Made by a program: the position numbers and the translations under genes. A stretch of 25,517 nt of DNA from Tannerellaceae bacterium (GTDB lineage: Bacteria; Bacteroidota; Bacteroidia; Bacteroidales; Tannerellaceae): the NCBI GenBank assembly GCA_031267205.1, contig JAIRZN010000010.1:1-25517 (forward strand), read 5' to 3'. Of this stretch, positions 16,699-25,517 are shown piece after piece (the first letter of the stretch is position 1; every line of letters begins with the position of its first letter). The notes beneath the pieces were generated by a model. The model was given only the letters and a program-made list of their open reading frames with translations. It searched no databases and had not been told where the DNA came from.

Positions 16699-19600
16699 TT
16701 ATTGGGTGAGGATGAAGCGGATGCTGACGCCGTAGTTGGAGTTGGAGGTGGGATAGGCTGCGCTGGAGATTAGCGGCTCGTTCATTTCCCAGTCGTAGAA
16801 GGCGCGCAGGGTGAGCGAACGGCTGACGCCGTAGTCTGCGGAGAAGCGTATCATGTTAGCTTTGTTGCCGCTGGTGGCTTGGGTCAGGGATTCCTGTATC
16901 TTGCGTATGAGGGATTGGGTTTTGCGATAGGAGTAGTCTAAGCGCACGGTGAGGTCGTTGCTGAAGTTTTGCGCGGGGCGCATTTTGAGGACTTTGTTGA
17001 ACTCGGTGAGCTTATATCCTACGCCTACGACTATTTCGTCGGTGCGCGAGTCTACCATCTGGAATGAAGATATGTTGAGGTTTAGGCTGCGGTTGGTGCG
17101 GTAGGAGGCGCCTAAGGTGATGTTGTTTATAAGCGTTCCGTCGACGCCGATGAGGGGGACGAAGCTTTCGGTTATGTCGACCGAGGCGATGCTGTAAGGC
17201 GATGAGGGCGAGGGATTGCCGGTCAGTACGTCCTGTACGAATCCGAGGTTGTTCCCTGCATCTATCCAGTTGAGGTACGACGAGTAGCCACCGACTCTGT
17301 ATGCCGAGTTGTACTGATGACTAAGCGTGAGGGTCTTGAAATGTGTTTTTATTATCGGCAGGCGTATCAGTCCGTCGTAGGATATGCGCCAGTTGGGTAG
17401 CAGGGAGGAGAGGGAGGGGAAGGGCGAGAGGGATATGCGATTCGCGTCCTTACCTGTGTATGCGGCCAGGAAAGCGGGGATGAGTACGTCGGTGGAGTTG
17501 AGGTTCACGTTCCCGTTCTCAAGGGCGGGGTTATAGGGTTGGTTGGCGATTGAGGTGTTGGCCAGGAAGCCCGCGTTGGGGTATGTCGTTGCGGAGTAGC
17601 TGCGGTCTAAGCGTTGGGCTATCACGGTTCTGTTTTTCAGGAAGGCGTCGAATGTTTCGGATGCGTATCCGTTGGCCATGGTGCCGGTTTTTTCGAAGAA
17701 GGAGCCTAAGGATATGGTGGTCATCATGAAGTTACCGCCTCTTATTTCAGGCATTCCGCTGTACATGTATTGTATCTCTGTTCTCTTCGTGTCTTCGCGG
17801 TCGGCGCGGAGGGTGATCCTCAGTCCGGTGATGGGTTCGAGGGTCATGTCGAGGGTTAGTTTCTCGGTTCGGTTGATGATTGCAGGGTTGATGTTTGATT
17901 GGTTCATTACCAACCAGTCTTTTTCGTATAGTTTGTCGATATAGCTACGGCTCACGTCTCCGAAGGCGAATCCTATGCCGGGTGCGAAGCCATTGCCTGT
18001 GCGCCCCTGTCCGAGTATGTCTCCCACTTCGGGACGGAAGCCTGGTATCATCATTCCCCCTCTTGAGGCATACGATACGTTGATTTGCCTGACGAGCATC
18101 ATAAGGTAGATGCTACGTTCGGCGGCTTTGTAGAAGAAGTTTTCCGCAGGAGGAGGCAGTTCCTTGAATGTCATGGCGAGGAGGGCGGTATCCTTGTTCT
18201 CGATCCTGACGCGGATAAAATCGACGGGCTTGTACTTAAGGCGGTAGATGCGTCCGTTGGCGTCGCGCGCCGAAATAACCAAGCGTTTGGTGAGCATGTC
18301 GTGCTGTACGATTGTAGCGCTGTCGGGACTTAGCCGAATTGTCTTTTCGACCTTCAGGGCTTCCCTCTTTTGTGCCGGAGCGTTGCTGCGGGATGAGGAG
18401 CTGTACTTTTGATCTATGTTTTTGAGGAATTTATTCTTGCCGTATAAAGATTGCAGGTTGAAGGAGCCGTTTATCGCCAGCGAGTTTTCGTTCCTTATTG
18501 AATTGCCTATCTCGATGCTCTCGTCTATGGCCGCGCCGCGATCCCAGTTGTAAGAGGCATTGTAAGTGGCCGAGCTATTGATCCAGTCGAGGACAGGGAT
18601 TAGTTGGAAAGGCAGGCGGTAGGTCAGGCTTGCGCTCTGGTTATATCTCATCGGCCTTCCGAGATCGGCTATGCTCTGTTGCACGGAGTCTTTCCATACC
18701 TGGTATTTGTCAGGGTTCAAGGCTTTGTTTACCTGCACGTGCGGCTCTTCGATGCGTGCGTTAGTACCCGACGTGAAAGTCGCCCTGAGGTTGTTTGTAA
18801 AGTTCCAGTTCAGGCTGAAAGCCCTGTCCCATAAAAAATTCTGGCTGAAGGAAAGCAGGTTGCTCTTGTCCGACGACGAAGGGTTGTTGAGGTTGCGCAT
18901 CTGCATCTCGTAGTAGTTGCGCATCATGGAGGTCTGGAAGGAGATACTCGCCGGCAGATAGTTTATGCTCAATTGCTTGATGTAACGTGTATACCCATTA
19001 TCCACCTTCAGCTTGGCGAAAGGACGGAAGGGCGGGAGGTAAGGGGTATAGTTGTAGGCGAAGTTGGCGTTGTAATCCTTTGTCGTTTCGTATTCGACAT
19101 CCGGTTTGTTGCGTTGGTTCTCGCTATACGAATAGCCGAAGCTAAAGTTTGCCGGGTCGTAAGGCATGGGCGTCTTGCTCCTTATGTTCACGTTTACGTT
19201 ATTAAAGGCTATGCTTTTGACGGTAGATCTCTCGCGGGCGAAGCTGATGACGGAGTCTTTCTCCGCACGTGTTTCGACGGCATCTATGGCGTCTTTGAGT
19301 ATGATGTCCTTGTCTAAGGGATTGTATTTGGGGTCTATGATTTCCTTCGAGAAGGCGTAATACAGGGGGATGCTTACCTGCGCCTTTTCGGGGAATAGTT
19401 TGCCGAGTTCCATATTTGCGGCTACGCTGTATTGTTTGTATTCGTCTATTCGGCGTTGGTTTATGGACTGGTCAAGTCCGCCGAAGCCGGCCGTCTCGAT
19501 TCGTCCCGCCATATTGAACGTACCGAGGTCGGACAGCGCTATGTTGAGGTTGGCATTAGCCGCCCAGCCGCCTTCTTCGTTGAAGTCCGAGAGGCGCAAT

Positions 19601-22600
19601 TCGTTCACCCATATCTCTGCGCTCTTTATATCCCTCGTTTTATTCCTCACCCCGATCATGATAATCTTCACTTCCGAGAGGCTCGGATTACCTACGACGC
19701 CGATGCTGTTGCGCGTATTGTCGGGGTCATATCCCGAATAAACGCTTTGGAAGGAGACGCCGTTCTGCCCTGCGCGCCGGTCACTGTTACGTTTCAGTTT
19801 AAGGTCGGTCAATACTTCGAGCCTGAAGTCCATCATATTCTCCGAGGGCCAGACGGCTTCTGCCGGCAAGTATGAGGCGCTACCGTCGCGGTGCCGCGTC
19901 AGTTGCAGGGGCGTTTCATATTCGTAGTAGTTGTTTTTATAGTCGGAGCCTAAGCGTATGAAGACGGACAGGTCGTTATCGGCCAGTCCGGTTACGTCGT
20001 CGATAAACGCCTCGCCATGGATAAAGAGCTGCATTCGTTTATACTGCCTCATGTCGTAGTAGGTGCTTTTATACACCGCACGGGCATCCTGCGAGCCGAG
20101 GTTGGTTACTTTCATCGAAAGCGACTGTTCGTTTTGCTGAACTATCTGAGGCTGGCCGGGGTCTATCATCCTGGATACTCCGGGCGGCAGCGTGTAGTTG
20201 ACCGGTATACGGTTTGAGTTCTCTTCGACGTTAACCGATGAGACATCTAAGGTTGCGCCCGGAGACGGAGGCATGGAAGGATTGGACAAGTCCTGCGTGT
20301 AAGTCCTCCACTCTCCCCTGACAAGTTCGAATGTTCCGAAGCGTAGTATAGTCGTGTCGCTAAAGCCCGTCATATACATACGCATGAAGCGTATGGTCTT
20401 GAAATCGCTTATAGAGCCGACGGCTTTGTCGTACTGTTTAACAGGTATCTTGAACTGATACCAGTTGACGGTTTCGGTATCGCCGTTCTCAAGCTTGACC
20501 CTCGCCTCGCGCTTGTTAACGATATAGTTGGCGCCTACTTCCATATCTTGCGGACGCATGGAGATTTTATATTGGAAATAGCGTTCGTTTTCGTTCATGG
20601 TGTTATCCTGGTTGAAGTCTTCGACGTCGGGAGTTGTGCGTGCGGAGGCTATGTACTGTTGTGTTTCGACGGCGGCACTGTTGCCTTCCGTCCCGTTGTA
20701 ATATTTGTATCGTTCGAGGATGCTCACTTCGTCCCTGTCGAGTTCCGTACCCCGATAGTGTCGGAAGTTATCGCCGGCAGGGTCGCGCCTGAACTGTTCG
20801 AGCGCCTCAGGCAGGAGCCTGCCCTGAAGCTTGAGCAGGTAGTCGCTGTAAGCAGGGTAGGACAGTTCTTCTTCGGAAGACAGACCGTTGAAGCCTACAT
20901 CCTGAAGCCTCCTCGACCCGGCGGTATTGTCAAAGGCGTAAACTGTGCTCTGCGTCCTGGGGACTTTACCCCATACCGTGTATTCAACCTTAGTCGTATC
21001 CCCGTCTATGGGCAGACCGTTTTCGAAGAACTTCTTCTCGTCCTTAAGCACATCTTCCGATATTTCGCCGAGGTTGAAGTAAAGGTCTCCTCCCGAAGAG
21101 TTGGGCTTGTAGATATAAGGGTCGAGCATCCAGAACTCTATGTACTCGATGTTTGCCGCCTCGAAATCGCTCTGGTCAATGTTGCGCATCATGCCGCCCC
21201 AACGCTTTTCAGGGTTTGTAAGCGTACCGTCGGGATTCATGCCGTCGGCGTCGAGGTTATACGGGCCGCGCGTGCCGGGGTAAAAGGCGACGTTGAGCGC
21301 CGGCAGTATATTGCTCTCGTTGTAGCCACGTTCCCGGTCGGGAAACAGCTCGTCCATGAGTATCGCCCTGACGTAATGGTTCGACAGTTGCTGCTTGTCG
21401 CGCTTGATATGCGCAGGAGCCAAGTTGGAATTTGGGCGCGTAAACATGCCGTCGATATAGTACCAGGCCATAAGGGCGCGGTTTTTACCGTAGTCGAGGT
21501 TGTTGACTAATCCCGCTTCAGGGAAAGCTGCGCCTGCGCCGGGTTCGTAAGGTGCGCTCGACAGGTTCCACGGGAATGGATTGAGAAGGTCGAAACTGCT
21601 CTGTGTAGATTCAAAGTCGTCGAGATAGGAATACTTTCCCGTATACTCGTTTTCGTAGTGGCCGGCTATGAGGTGTGCAAATTCTGCGTTGAAGGATATC
21701 TGGCTCGGCTTGCTGAGCGTCAGCAGCGGCAGTTTGTCAAGCATATTGGTCAGCCACTGGCTTTCCGTTTTGTACGAAGCGTTCAGTCCCCACAGCATAT
21801 TGCGGATAGACTCTTCGCCGAAGGCCGTCTTGGTCGTCAGCGGCATTTCGGACAGGTACATTATTGTACCACCGAGACTGAAGTCGCGGTTGAACTGATA
21901 ATTCATATCAAGCCCCATCATCGTTTTGCGTTGCATACTGTAAAGCGACTGGTTTTCGAGGCTCACGCTCACAGGCGCTCCGCCCGATATTATGCCTTCG
22001 TTGAGTATGGTGACGATACCTGAGGCGTAGTCTACTATATAGTCTACGTTTTCAGCCAACACCTGTCCGCCTGCCGTCACGCGTACCGAACCGCGGGCCA
22101 CGTTGGTGGCGTTGAGCTGTATCTCCGAACCCGACGAGGCTTTGTACTCGCCACGCAGTATGAACTTGTTTTTCTCGGCAATCTGCCGTGCGACGGTGAG
22201 CGTCGAATCGTACAGTTCCTGGTATACGTATTTGCCGGCGATAGAGGCGTCGCCTATTTTCTCGCGCAGGTGCGAACCGAAGGGCTCTATGACGGAGAAG
22301 ACGACACGTCCGTTCTCCGGCAGAATAGTATAGCCCTCCACGAAGTCGTAGAAACCGTCCGGAAACGGTTCGTTCTTCATGTCCAGACGGTCGGCGTTCA
22401 TCACCTTGAGCAGTATCTGATCCTTGACGGCGCCTTCAGGCATGTAGTTGATGTACGTTCCCGTCGTATCGCTTTGGTATAGTACGTCGAGGCGGAATTT
22501 TTCCCTCTGCACGGCGTAGGCGTCGAGCGCGTATATGTTTTTCATCATCAGATCCCAGTACATCATACCGGGCGACATGGACGTGCCTTTGAGCAGTTTG

Positions 22601-24090
22601 ACGTATATGTTTGCGGTCGTTTCATTGGCGTTGTCGGTCGAAAACTCGCCTACCTGGTAAGCTGCGCCGTTGTACTGGAAATCGTATGCTACGGCAAGCG
22701 ATTCGTCGGGCTGCAACGGCACGTTGAGCGATATGTAACCCAACTGACGGTTGACCTTGTACTCCGATTCCGAGAGCAGGCGGGCACTTTCTATCTTTTC
22801 ATAATCGCGGCTCCCTTCCATTATAGCGCTCAGAGCCTGGTTGACGGAGCTGCTTTGGCGTGCGCCGGTAAATTCGTTGAGCAGCCTGCGGTAAAGGTTG
22901 TTGGCATCGTTGTAGGATATGGCCATCGAACCTGTGGGGCGCACCTGAGCCGTGTTGCCTATCCTGTTGTATTCGCCGAGGTCAGTGAAGGCCACTATGT
23001 TTCGCGCCTGGTTGAAGTTGCTCCGTTTGTTTGTTATCCACACCTCTATCCGGTTGATGGTTACAGATGAGCGGATGTAAGGCAACTGTCCGAGGGCGTA
23101 GTCGTAGCTGTCGCGGAAGTAATGACCGAGGAAGAAGTGACGGTTTTCATCATACCTGTCTATCGGAATCTCGAAGGGCTTGGTCTGCACTCCGCCTCTT
23201 GAATTGACCGTCTGCGACTGCGATTCCTGCTGCGCCAGCAAGGCGTTAAGTCGCAGTTTGCCGAACTGGAGGTCGGCTTTGGCGCCAAATAGGGCTGCTC
23301 CGCCGTGGATGAGGCTGTTGCGGGTGTTCATACTGACGTTGCCGGCTTCTATGGATTTGACTATCTCGTCTTCTTCGCCCGTATAGGCTAAGCGGAGGCG
23401 CTTGGAATCGAAGTCGAAGGACGTCTCTGTATTATAGTTCATCCCGAAGTTGACCTTTGTCCCCACGCTCGCCTGGACGTTGAGCTGCACGTCCTGCTCG
23501 AAATTAAAGTACGAACGGTTGCGCGCCCTTTCCGGCAGCGAGGGATTATCCGTTTTGTTCTGTTTGATTCCCAGCCTTAGTTCAGCCGAACCTTGCGGGC
23601 GCACCCTGACGCCGCCTTTGCCGAATATCCTGTCCATCGGGCCGATGTCGAACTGCATGTCCATGATATTGAACTCCCTGTTTTGTTCCTGGAGGAAAGT
23701 CTCTTCGTTTCTCTGCCTGAAATAGGAGCGCATGGACTGTTCCATCTCGTAATTGCGGTATTCTTCGGGTGTCAGCCTGAGCGGCGTGCCTATCTCGGAG
23801 TCTCCTATCTGCGTCTTGATGATGTATGCGCCCGAACGGAGGTCGTATTCTATCGAAGTCTTGACGTTGTCCGGCGAACGCAGGTCGGCGGGCGGCTTCA
23901 TCAGTAGGTCTTGGTAATCCTCCGGCATGGTCTTGGCCACGGGATAGCGCGGGGGTACGGTATCCCCCTCCTCTATTCCGGGCTGTGGAAAGGAAACGGT
24001 ATATTCCGTACGGTGGGCATTGAGCGACAGTATGCCGACGGCGAGGAATACGACTGCCGGAATGACGGCGTATTTGCGTTTACTATTCAT
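16699..24090 (-). CDS. sprA: T9SS translocon protein SprA/Sov
   Basis: A 2463-residue outer-membrane protein that forms the giant beta-barrel pore of the type IX secretion system (SprA in Flavobacterium, Sov in Porphyromonas). The length fits that family. The N-terminus is a signal sequence (hydrophobic about 8-24). An early SprA signature, FGKGGVRVRPQGSAELRLGI, lies at about 156-175. Alternating aromatic and polar strand segments follow throughout, with the final residues (YGVSIRFILTQ) forming a terminal beta-strand. It follows ruvA with no spacer: the ruvA TAG is immediately followed by this ATG, so translation is probably coupled. The ruvA-sov order is, as I recall, also found in Porphyromonas. 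No T9SS cargo with an obvious sorting domain and no other T9SS component lies in the window. Confidence 0.97.
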   Translation of the reverse strand: MNSKRKYAVIPAVVFLAVGILSLNAHRTEYTVSFPQPGIEEGDTVPPRYPVAKTMPEDYQDLLMKPPADLRSPDNVKTSIEYDLRSGAYIIKTQIGDSEIGTPLRLTPEEYRNYEMEQSMRSYFRQRNEETFLQEQNREFNIMDMQFDIGPMDRIFGKGGVRVRPQGSAELRLGIKQNKTDNPSLPERARNRSYFNFEQDVQLNVQASVGTKVNFGMNYNTETSFDFDSKRLRLAYTGEEDEIVKSIEAGNVSMNTRNSLIHGGAALFGAKADLQFGKLRLNALLAQQESQSQTVNSRGGVQTKPFEIPIDRYDENRHFFLGHYFRDSYDYALGQLPYIRSSVTINRIEVWITNKRSNFNQARNIVAFTDLGEYNRIGNTAQVRPTGSMAISYNDANNLYRRLLNEFTGARQSSSVNQALSAIMEGSRDYEKIESARLLSESEYKVNRQLGYISLNVPLQPDESLAVAYDFQYNGAAYQVGEFSTDNANETTANIYVKLLKGTSMSPGMMYWDLMMKNIYALDAYAVQREKFRLDVLYQSDTTGTYINYMPEGAVKDQILLKVMNADRLDMKNEPFPDGFYDFVEGYTILPENGRVVFSVIEPFGSHLREKIGDASIAGKYVYQELYDSTLTVARQIAEKNKFILRGEYKASSGSEIQLNATNVARGSVRVTAGGQVLAENVDYIVDYASGIVTILNEGIISGGAPVSVSLENQSLYSMQRKTMMGLDMNYQFNRDFSLGGTIMYLSEMPLTTKTAFGEESIRNMLWGLNASYKTESQWLTNMLDKLPLLTLSKPSQISFNAEFAHLIAGHYENEYTGKYSYLDDFESTQSSFDLLNPFPWNLSSAPYEPGAGAAFPEAGLVNNLDYGKNRALMAWYYIDGMFTRPNSNLAPAHIKRDKQQLSNHYVRAILMDELFPDRERGYNESNILPALNVAFYPGTRGPYNLDADGMNPDGTLTNPEKRWGGMMRNIDQSDFEAANIEYIEFWMLDPYIYKPNSSGGDLYFNLGEISEDVLKDEKKFFENGLPIDGDTTKVEYTVWGKVPRTQSTVYAFDNTAGSRRLQDVGFNGLSSEEELSYPAYSDYLLKLQGRLLPEALEQFRRDPAGDNFRHYRGTELDRDEVSILERYKYYNGTEGNSAAVETQQYIASARTTPDVEDFNQDNTMNENERYFQYKISMRPQDMEVGANYIVNKREARVKLENGDTETVNWYQFKIPVKQYDKAVGSISDFKTIRFMRMYMTGFSDTTILRFGTFELVRGEWRTYTQDLSNPSMPPSPGATLDVSSVNVEENSNRIPVNYTLPPGVSRMIDPGQPQIVQQNEQSLSMKVTNLGSQDARAVYKSTYYDMRQYKRMQLFIHGEAFIDDVTGLADNDLSVFIRLGSDYKNNYYEYETPLQLTRHRDGSASYLPAEAVWPSENMMDFRLEVLTDLKLKRNSDRRAGQNGVSFQSVYSGYDPDNTRNSIGVVGNPSLSEVKIIMIGVRNKTRDIKSAEIWVNELRLSDFNEEGGWAANANLNIALSDLGTFNMAGRIETAGFGGLDQSINQRRIDEYKQYSVAANMELGKLFPEKAQVSIPLYYAFSKEIIDPKYNPLDKDIILKDAIDAVETRAEKDSVISFARERSTVKSIAFNNVNVNIRSKTPMPYDPANFSFGYSYSENQRNKPDVEYETTKDYNANFAYNYTPYLPPFRPFAKLKVDNGYTRYIKQLSINYLPASISFQTSMMRNYYEMQMRNLNNPSSSDKSNLLSFSQNFLWDRAFSLNWNFTNNLRATFTSGTNARIEEPHVQVNKALNPDKYQVWKDSVQQSIADLGRPMRYNQSASLTYRLPFQLIPVLDWINSSATYNASYNWDRGAAIDESIEIGNSIRNENSLAINGSFNLQSLYGKNKFLKNIDQKYSSSSRSNAPAQKREALKVEKTIRLSPDSATIVQHDMLTKRLVISARDANGRIYRLKYKPVDFIRVRIENKDTALLAMTFKELPPPAENFFYKAAERSIYLMMLVRQINVSYASRGGMMIPGFRPEVGDILGQGRTGNGFAPGIGFAFGDVSRSYIDKLYEKDWLVMNQSNINPAIINRTEKLTLDMTLEPITGLRITLRADREDTKRTEIQYMYSGMPEIRGGNFMMTTISLGSFFEKTGTMANGYASETFDAFLKNRTVIAQRLDRSYSATTYPNAGFLANTSIANQPYNPALENGNVNLNSTDVLIPAFLAAYTGKDANRISLSPFPSLSSLLPNWRISYDGLIRLPIIKTHFKTLTLSHQYNSAYRVGGYSSYLNWIDAGNNLGFVQDVLTGNPSPSSPYSIASVDITESFVPLIGVDGTLINNITLGASYRTNRSLNLNISSFQMVDSRTDEIVVGVGYKLTEFNKVLKMRPAQNFSNDLTVRLDYSYRKTQSLIRKIQESLTQATSGNKANMIRFSADYGVSRSLTLRAFYDWEMNEPLISSAAYPTSNSNYGVSIRFILTQ

Positions 24091-24681
24091 CTAAAGCATC
24101 CTCAACGCGCTCTTTATGACTTGTTCGACGGGCATAACGGGCGAGCTTTTCAGTATAGACAGTACAACTTTCTGTGAGGCGGGTTTCTGGAATCCGAGCA
24201 TGACAAGCGCGGCTACGGCTTCTTCCACCACGTTGGCGTTACCGAGCAGCGCAGCGCCGACAGTCGACAAAGCGTCGCCCGTCTGCGCCACCTTGTTCTT
24301 GAGGTCGACTAAGATACGTTGCGCCGTTTTCAGACCTATGCCCTTCACGGCCGTGAGCGCCGCCTCGTTGTTTGAAGCTATAATCTGCACAAGCTCCACC
24401 GGCGGGTAAGAGGACAGTATAGTACGCGCCGTATTAGGCCCTACGCCCGATACGCTTGTCAGCATAAGGAATAGTTCGCGCTCCCGGGTCGAGGCAAAAC
24501 CGTACAGCAGGCGGGCGTCTTCGCGAATTACTTCATACACATATATCTTCCCATGCTTTTTGCCGTTGTATGCGCTGAAGGTGTGCAACGATATATGCAG
24601 TTCGTAGCCGATGCCCGAACATTCCATAACCATGCGCGCCGGAGCAAGTTCGGCTATTTCTCCGCTTATATATTCGATCAT
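24091..24681 (-). CDS. ruvA: Holliday junction DNA helicase subunit RuvA
   Basis: RuvA binds four-way junctions and loads the RuvB motor for branch migration. The 196-residue product has the usual length: an N-terminal OB fold beginning MIEYISGEIAEL, two helix-hairpin-helix motifs (LTSVSGVGPNTARTIL and AVKGIGLKTAQRIL), and the C-terminal RuvB-contacting domain (VVEEAVAALVMLGFQKP..QKVV). I chose ATG 24681 because RuvA normally begins there. The open frame extends upstream to 24858 but those residues have no RuvA similarity and would span a terminator. It is co-transcribed with sprA, whose ATG abuts its stop. Confidence 0.97.
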   Translation of the reverse strand: MIEYISGEIAELAPARMVMECSGIGYELHISLHTFSAYNGKKHGKIYVYEVIREDARLLYGFASTRERELFLMLTSVSGVGPNTARTILSSYPPVELVQIIASNNEAALTAVKGIGLKTAQRILVDLKNKVAQTGDALSTVGAALLGNANVVEEAVAALVMLGFQKPASQKVVLSILKSSPVMPVEQVIKSALRML

Positions 24682-24753
24682 GATCTTGTCTTCTTTATTT
24701 ATCTGCATAATAACGTGGAATGAAAGCCTTTTATTGTAAACGTGATAGAATAG

Positions 24754-24771
24754 CCCGCCTGATGCGGCGGG
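24754..24771. other. Hairpin in the ruvA leader
   Basis: CCCGCC (24754-24759) and GGCGGG (24766-24771) form a 6-bp GC stem with a 6-base loop. It is about 75 bp upstream of the ruvA start and has no T-tract. A -7-like TGCCTTTG (one mismatch to TAnnTTTG) lies next to it at 24775-24782 on the minus strand, so the hairpin may sit at the very 5' end of the ruvA-sprA transcript. Confidence 0.4.
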
Positions 24772-24787
24772 ATGCAAAGGCAGCGCG

Positions 24788-24829
24788 AAAAAAAGCCGTC
24801 CCCCGATGCCCGACACATCGAAAACGGCT
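24788..24829 (-). terminator. Rho-independent terminator upstream of ruvA
   Basis: On the minus strand, AGCCGT pairs with ACGGCT and an inner CGATG with CATCG, giving a long interrupted stem followed by seven T residues (complement of 24788-24794). It would stop leftward transcription before ruvA. That implies a minus-strand gene once ended just to the right, and that the ruvA-sprA operon has its own promoter between 24682 and about 24787. An attenuator role is possible but less simple. Confidence 0.8.
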
Positions 24830-24861
24830 CTCTGTACATCAAACACTGTACGCGCCAAGCA

Positions 24862-24948
24862 CTATTTTTTCGCACCCAATTCCGCCTGCATCCGTTCGAG
24901 TTTTATTCCTCTCCGCAAACAATGCAGGAAATAAATTGTTTGCAAAAA
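24862..24948 (-). pseudogene. Possible 3' remnant of a gene cut off by an IS66-type insertion
   Basis: A minus-strand frame ends at TAG (24862-24864) with the tail ERNKLERMQAELGAKK, a plausible charged helical C-terminus, 33 bp before a strong intrinsic terminator. Going upstream the frame meets a stop at about 24957, within the proposed insertion end. The family is not recognisable. The same stretch carries an inverted repeat (24915-24943), which argues for part of it being non-coding. Confidence 0.25.
24915..24943. repeat. Perfect 9-bp inverted repeat
   Basis: GCAAACAAT (24915-24923) and ATTGTTTGC (24935-24943) are separated by 11 bases. No T-tract follows on either strand. It lies next to the proposed IS66 end and could be an operator, a recombination target or chance. 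Confidence 0.5.
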
Positions 24949-25517
24949 GTAAGAACTAAAATGGGGACTATTCTATTTCAGTTTTTGCTTTTTTTGTTTC
25001 TAATCTCTACAAATAAATATGGGATACCTAAACACTTACGCAAATTAAGTATTCGGCGAAGTACACCATATCGCGCTTCATCCACCAAGCATGCAATAGT
25101 GTTCAGAGAATATCGGTATTAGAATCGTTAATACGGTTCGTGATGTATGCTTCATAGGGTATGAGGGTCTATTGAGTAGGCATACGCTAGGCTATACTAA
25201 GGGTCGCAATTCGTCCACTGTCCGGGTAATAGCTGACAGAGATTATTGTTTTTGCAATCGTTAATTCGGTTCAGGACATCGGTGAGCCATCTGTTAGGAT
25301 TGAGGTTGTTGATTTTACAGCTACCCAGCAGGGAATAGATGATGGCAGTACGTTTTGCGGCGTCGTGGTTTCCGCAGAAGAGGTAGTTTTTCCGTCCCAG
25401 AGCCAGCGGTCTTACCCCGTTTTCGGCTTCATTGTTGTCTATGAGGTACCTTCCGTCAATCACATAACGCACTAAGCGGGGATATATACTATAGGTGTAA
25501 GCGATAGCCTGTCCCTG
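24949..25517 (-). mobile_element. IS66-family element, one end (continues past the right edge)
   Basis: The transposase C-terminus at 25197-25517 identifies the family. The likely outer end is GTAAGAACTAAAATGGGG beginning at 24949, since IS66 elements usually start GTAA. The 8 bases before it, TGCAAAAA (24941-24948), would be the target duplication. The other end is outside the window, so neither the terminal inverted repeat nor the duplication can be confirmed. Between 24949 and 25196 I see no gene. Confidence 0.45.
25197..25517 (-). CDS. tnpC: IS66-family transposase TnpC, C-terminal part (partial)
   Basis: The frame is open to the right edge and encodes the last 107 residues of an IS66 TnpC DDE transposase. 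The segment from DGRYLIDNNEAENGVRPLAL through GRKNYLFCGNHDAAKRTAII is the family's hallmark and contains the final catalytic Glu (in NNEAEN). It is followed by IIYSLLGSCKINNLNPNRWL and the usual LLPGQW end. A GTG at 25472 could be mistaken for a start, but similarity continues upstream of it (AYTYSIYPRLVRYV). The sequence seen is undamaged, so the element may be intact beyond the window. Confidence 0.93.
   Translation of the reverse strand, partial: QGQAIAYTYSIYPRLVRYVIDGRYLIDNNEAENGVRPLALGRKNYLFCGNHDAAKRTAIIYSLLGSCKINNLNPNRWLTDVLNRINDCKNNNLCQLLPGQWTNCDP

Noticed and set aside
24682..24858. N-terminal extension of RuvA by 59 residues
   Set aside because: The extra residues have no RuvA similarity and span a terminator and a hairpin; the ATG at 24681 gives the standard N-terminus.
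24720..25122. Plus-strand frames upstream of ruvA
   Set aside because: They overlap the minus-strand terminator and the IS66 tail, have unlikely composition, and show no recognisable domain.

Overview
The window looks like chromosomal DNA of a Bacteroidota bacterium, most likely order Bacteroidales. The evidence is a full-length SprA/Sov-type type IX secretion translocon gene directly behind ruvA, a hybrid two-component regulator of the Bacteroides type (sensor propeller, kinase, receiver and AraC domain in one chain), a NigD-like lipoprotein, TAnnTTTG-type -7 promoter boxes, and few Shine-Dalgarno sites. The family cannot be fixed from sequence alone; a T9SS-bearing lineage such as Tannerellaceae, Dysgonomonadaceae or Porphyromonadaceae fits.

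Layout: 1-70 holds the probable 3' tip of a plus-strand gene. 71-600 is non-coding and holds a 21-bp tandem array and a plus-strand terminator. 601-3948 is mfd (minus). It diverges from an exported C1 cysteine peptidase (4045-5226, plus), which converges on an exported metallo-beta-lactamase-fold hydrolase (5230-6105, minus). 6106-6562 holds the hydrolase promoter and a second array (41-42 bp units). 6563-8724 is a minus-strand operon in the order ECF sigma factor, membrane-anchored probable anti-sigma factor, exported repeat protein with a predicted beta-solenoid. A NigD-like lipoprotein (8858-9592, minus) diverges from an M3-family peptidyl-dipeptidase lipoprotein (9757-11898, plus), which converges on the hybrid regulator (12178-16266, minus). 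16267-16698 holds a third array, again of 21 bp. 16699-24681 is the sprA-ruvA operon (minus). 24682-25517 is a leader with a terminator, a possible gene remnant, and one end of an IS66-family element that runs off the right edge.

Most genes are housekeeping or envelope functions: repair (mfd, ruvA), protein secretion (sprA), exported hydrolases and signal-responsive regulation. No defence island, polysaccharide-utilisation locus or phage is visible.

The most unusual structure is the set of three intergenic tandem arrays. They do not resemble each other in sequence, yet all have a period of 21 bp or about twice that. Each contains units with a short palindrome, and each mixes two unit types or uses a doubled unit. 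All three lie in the 3' flank of a gene. A 21-bp period is two turns of B-DNA, so the palindromes lie on one face of the helix. They may be one class of chromosomal element, possibly phased protein-binding sites, that the ordinary gene annotation does not explain.
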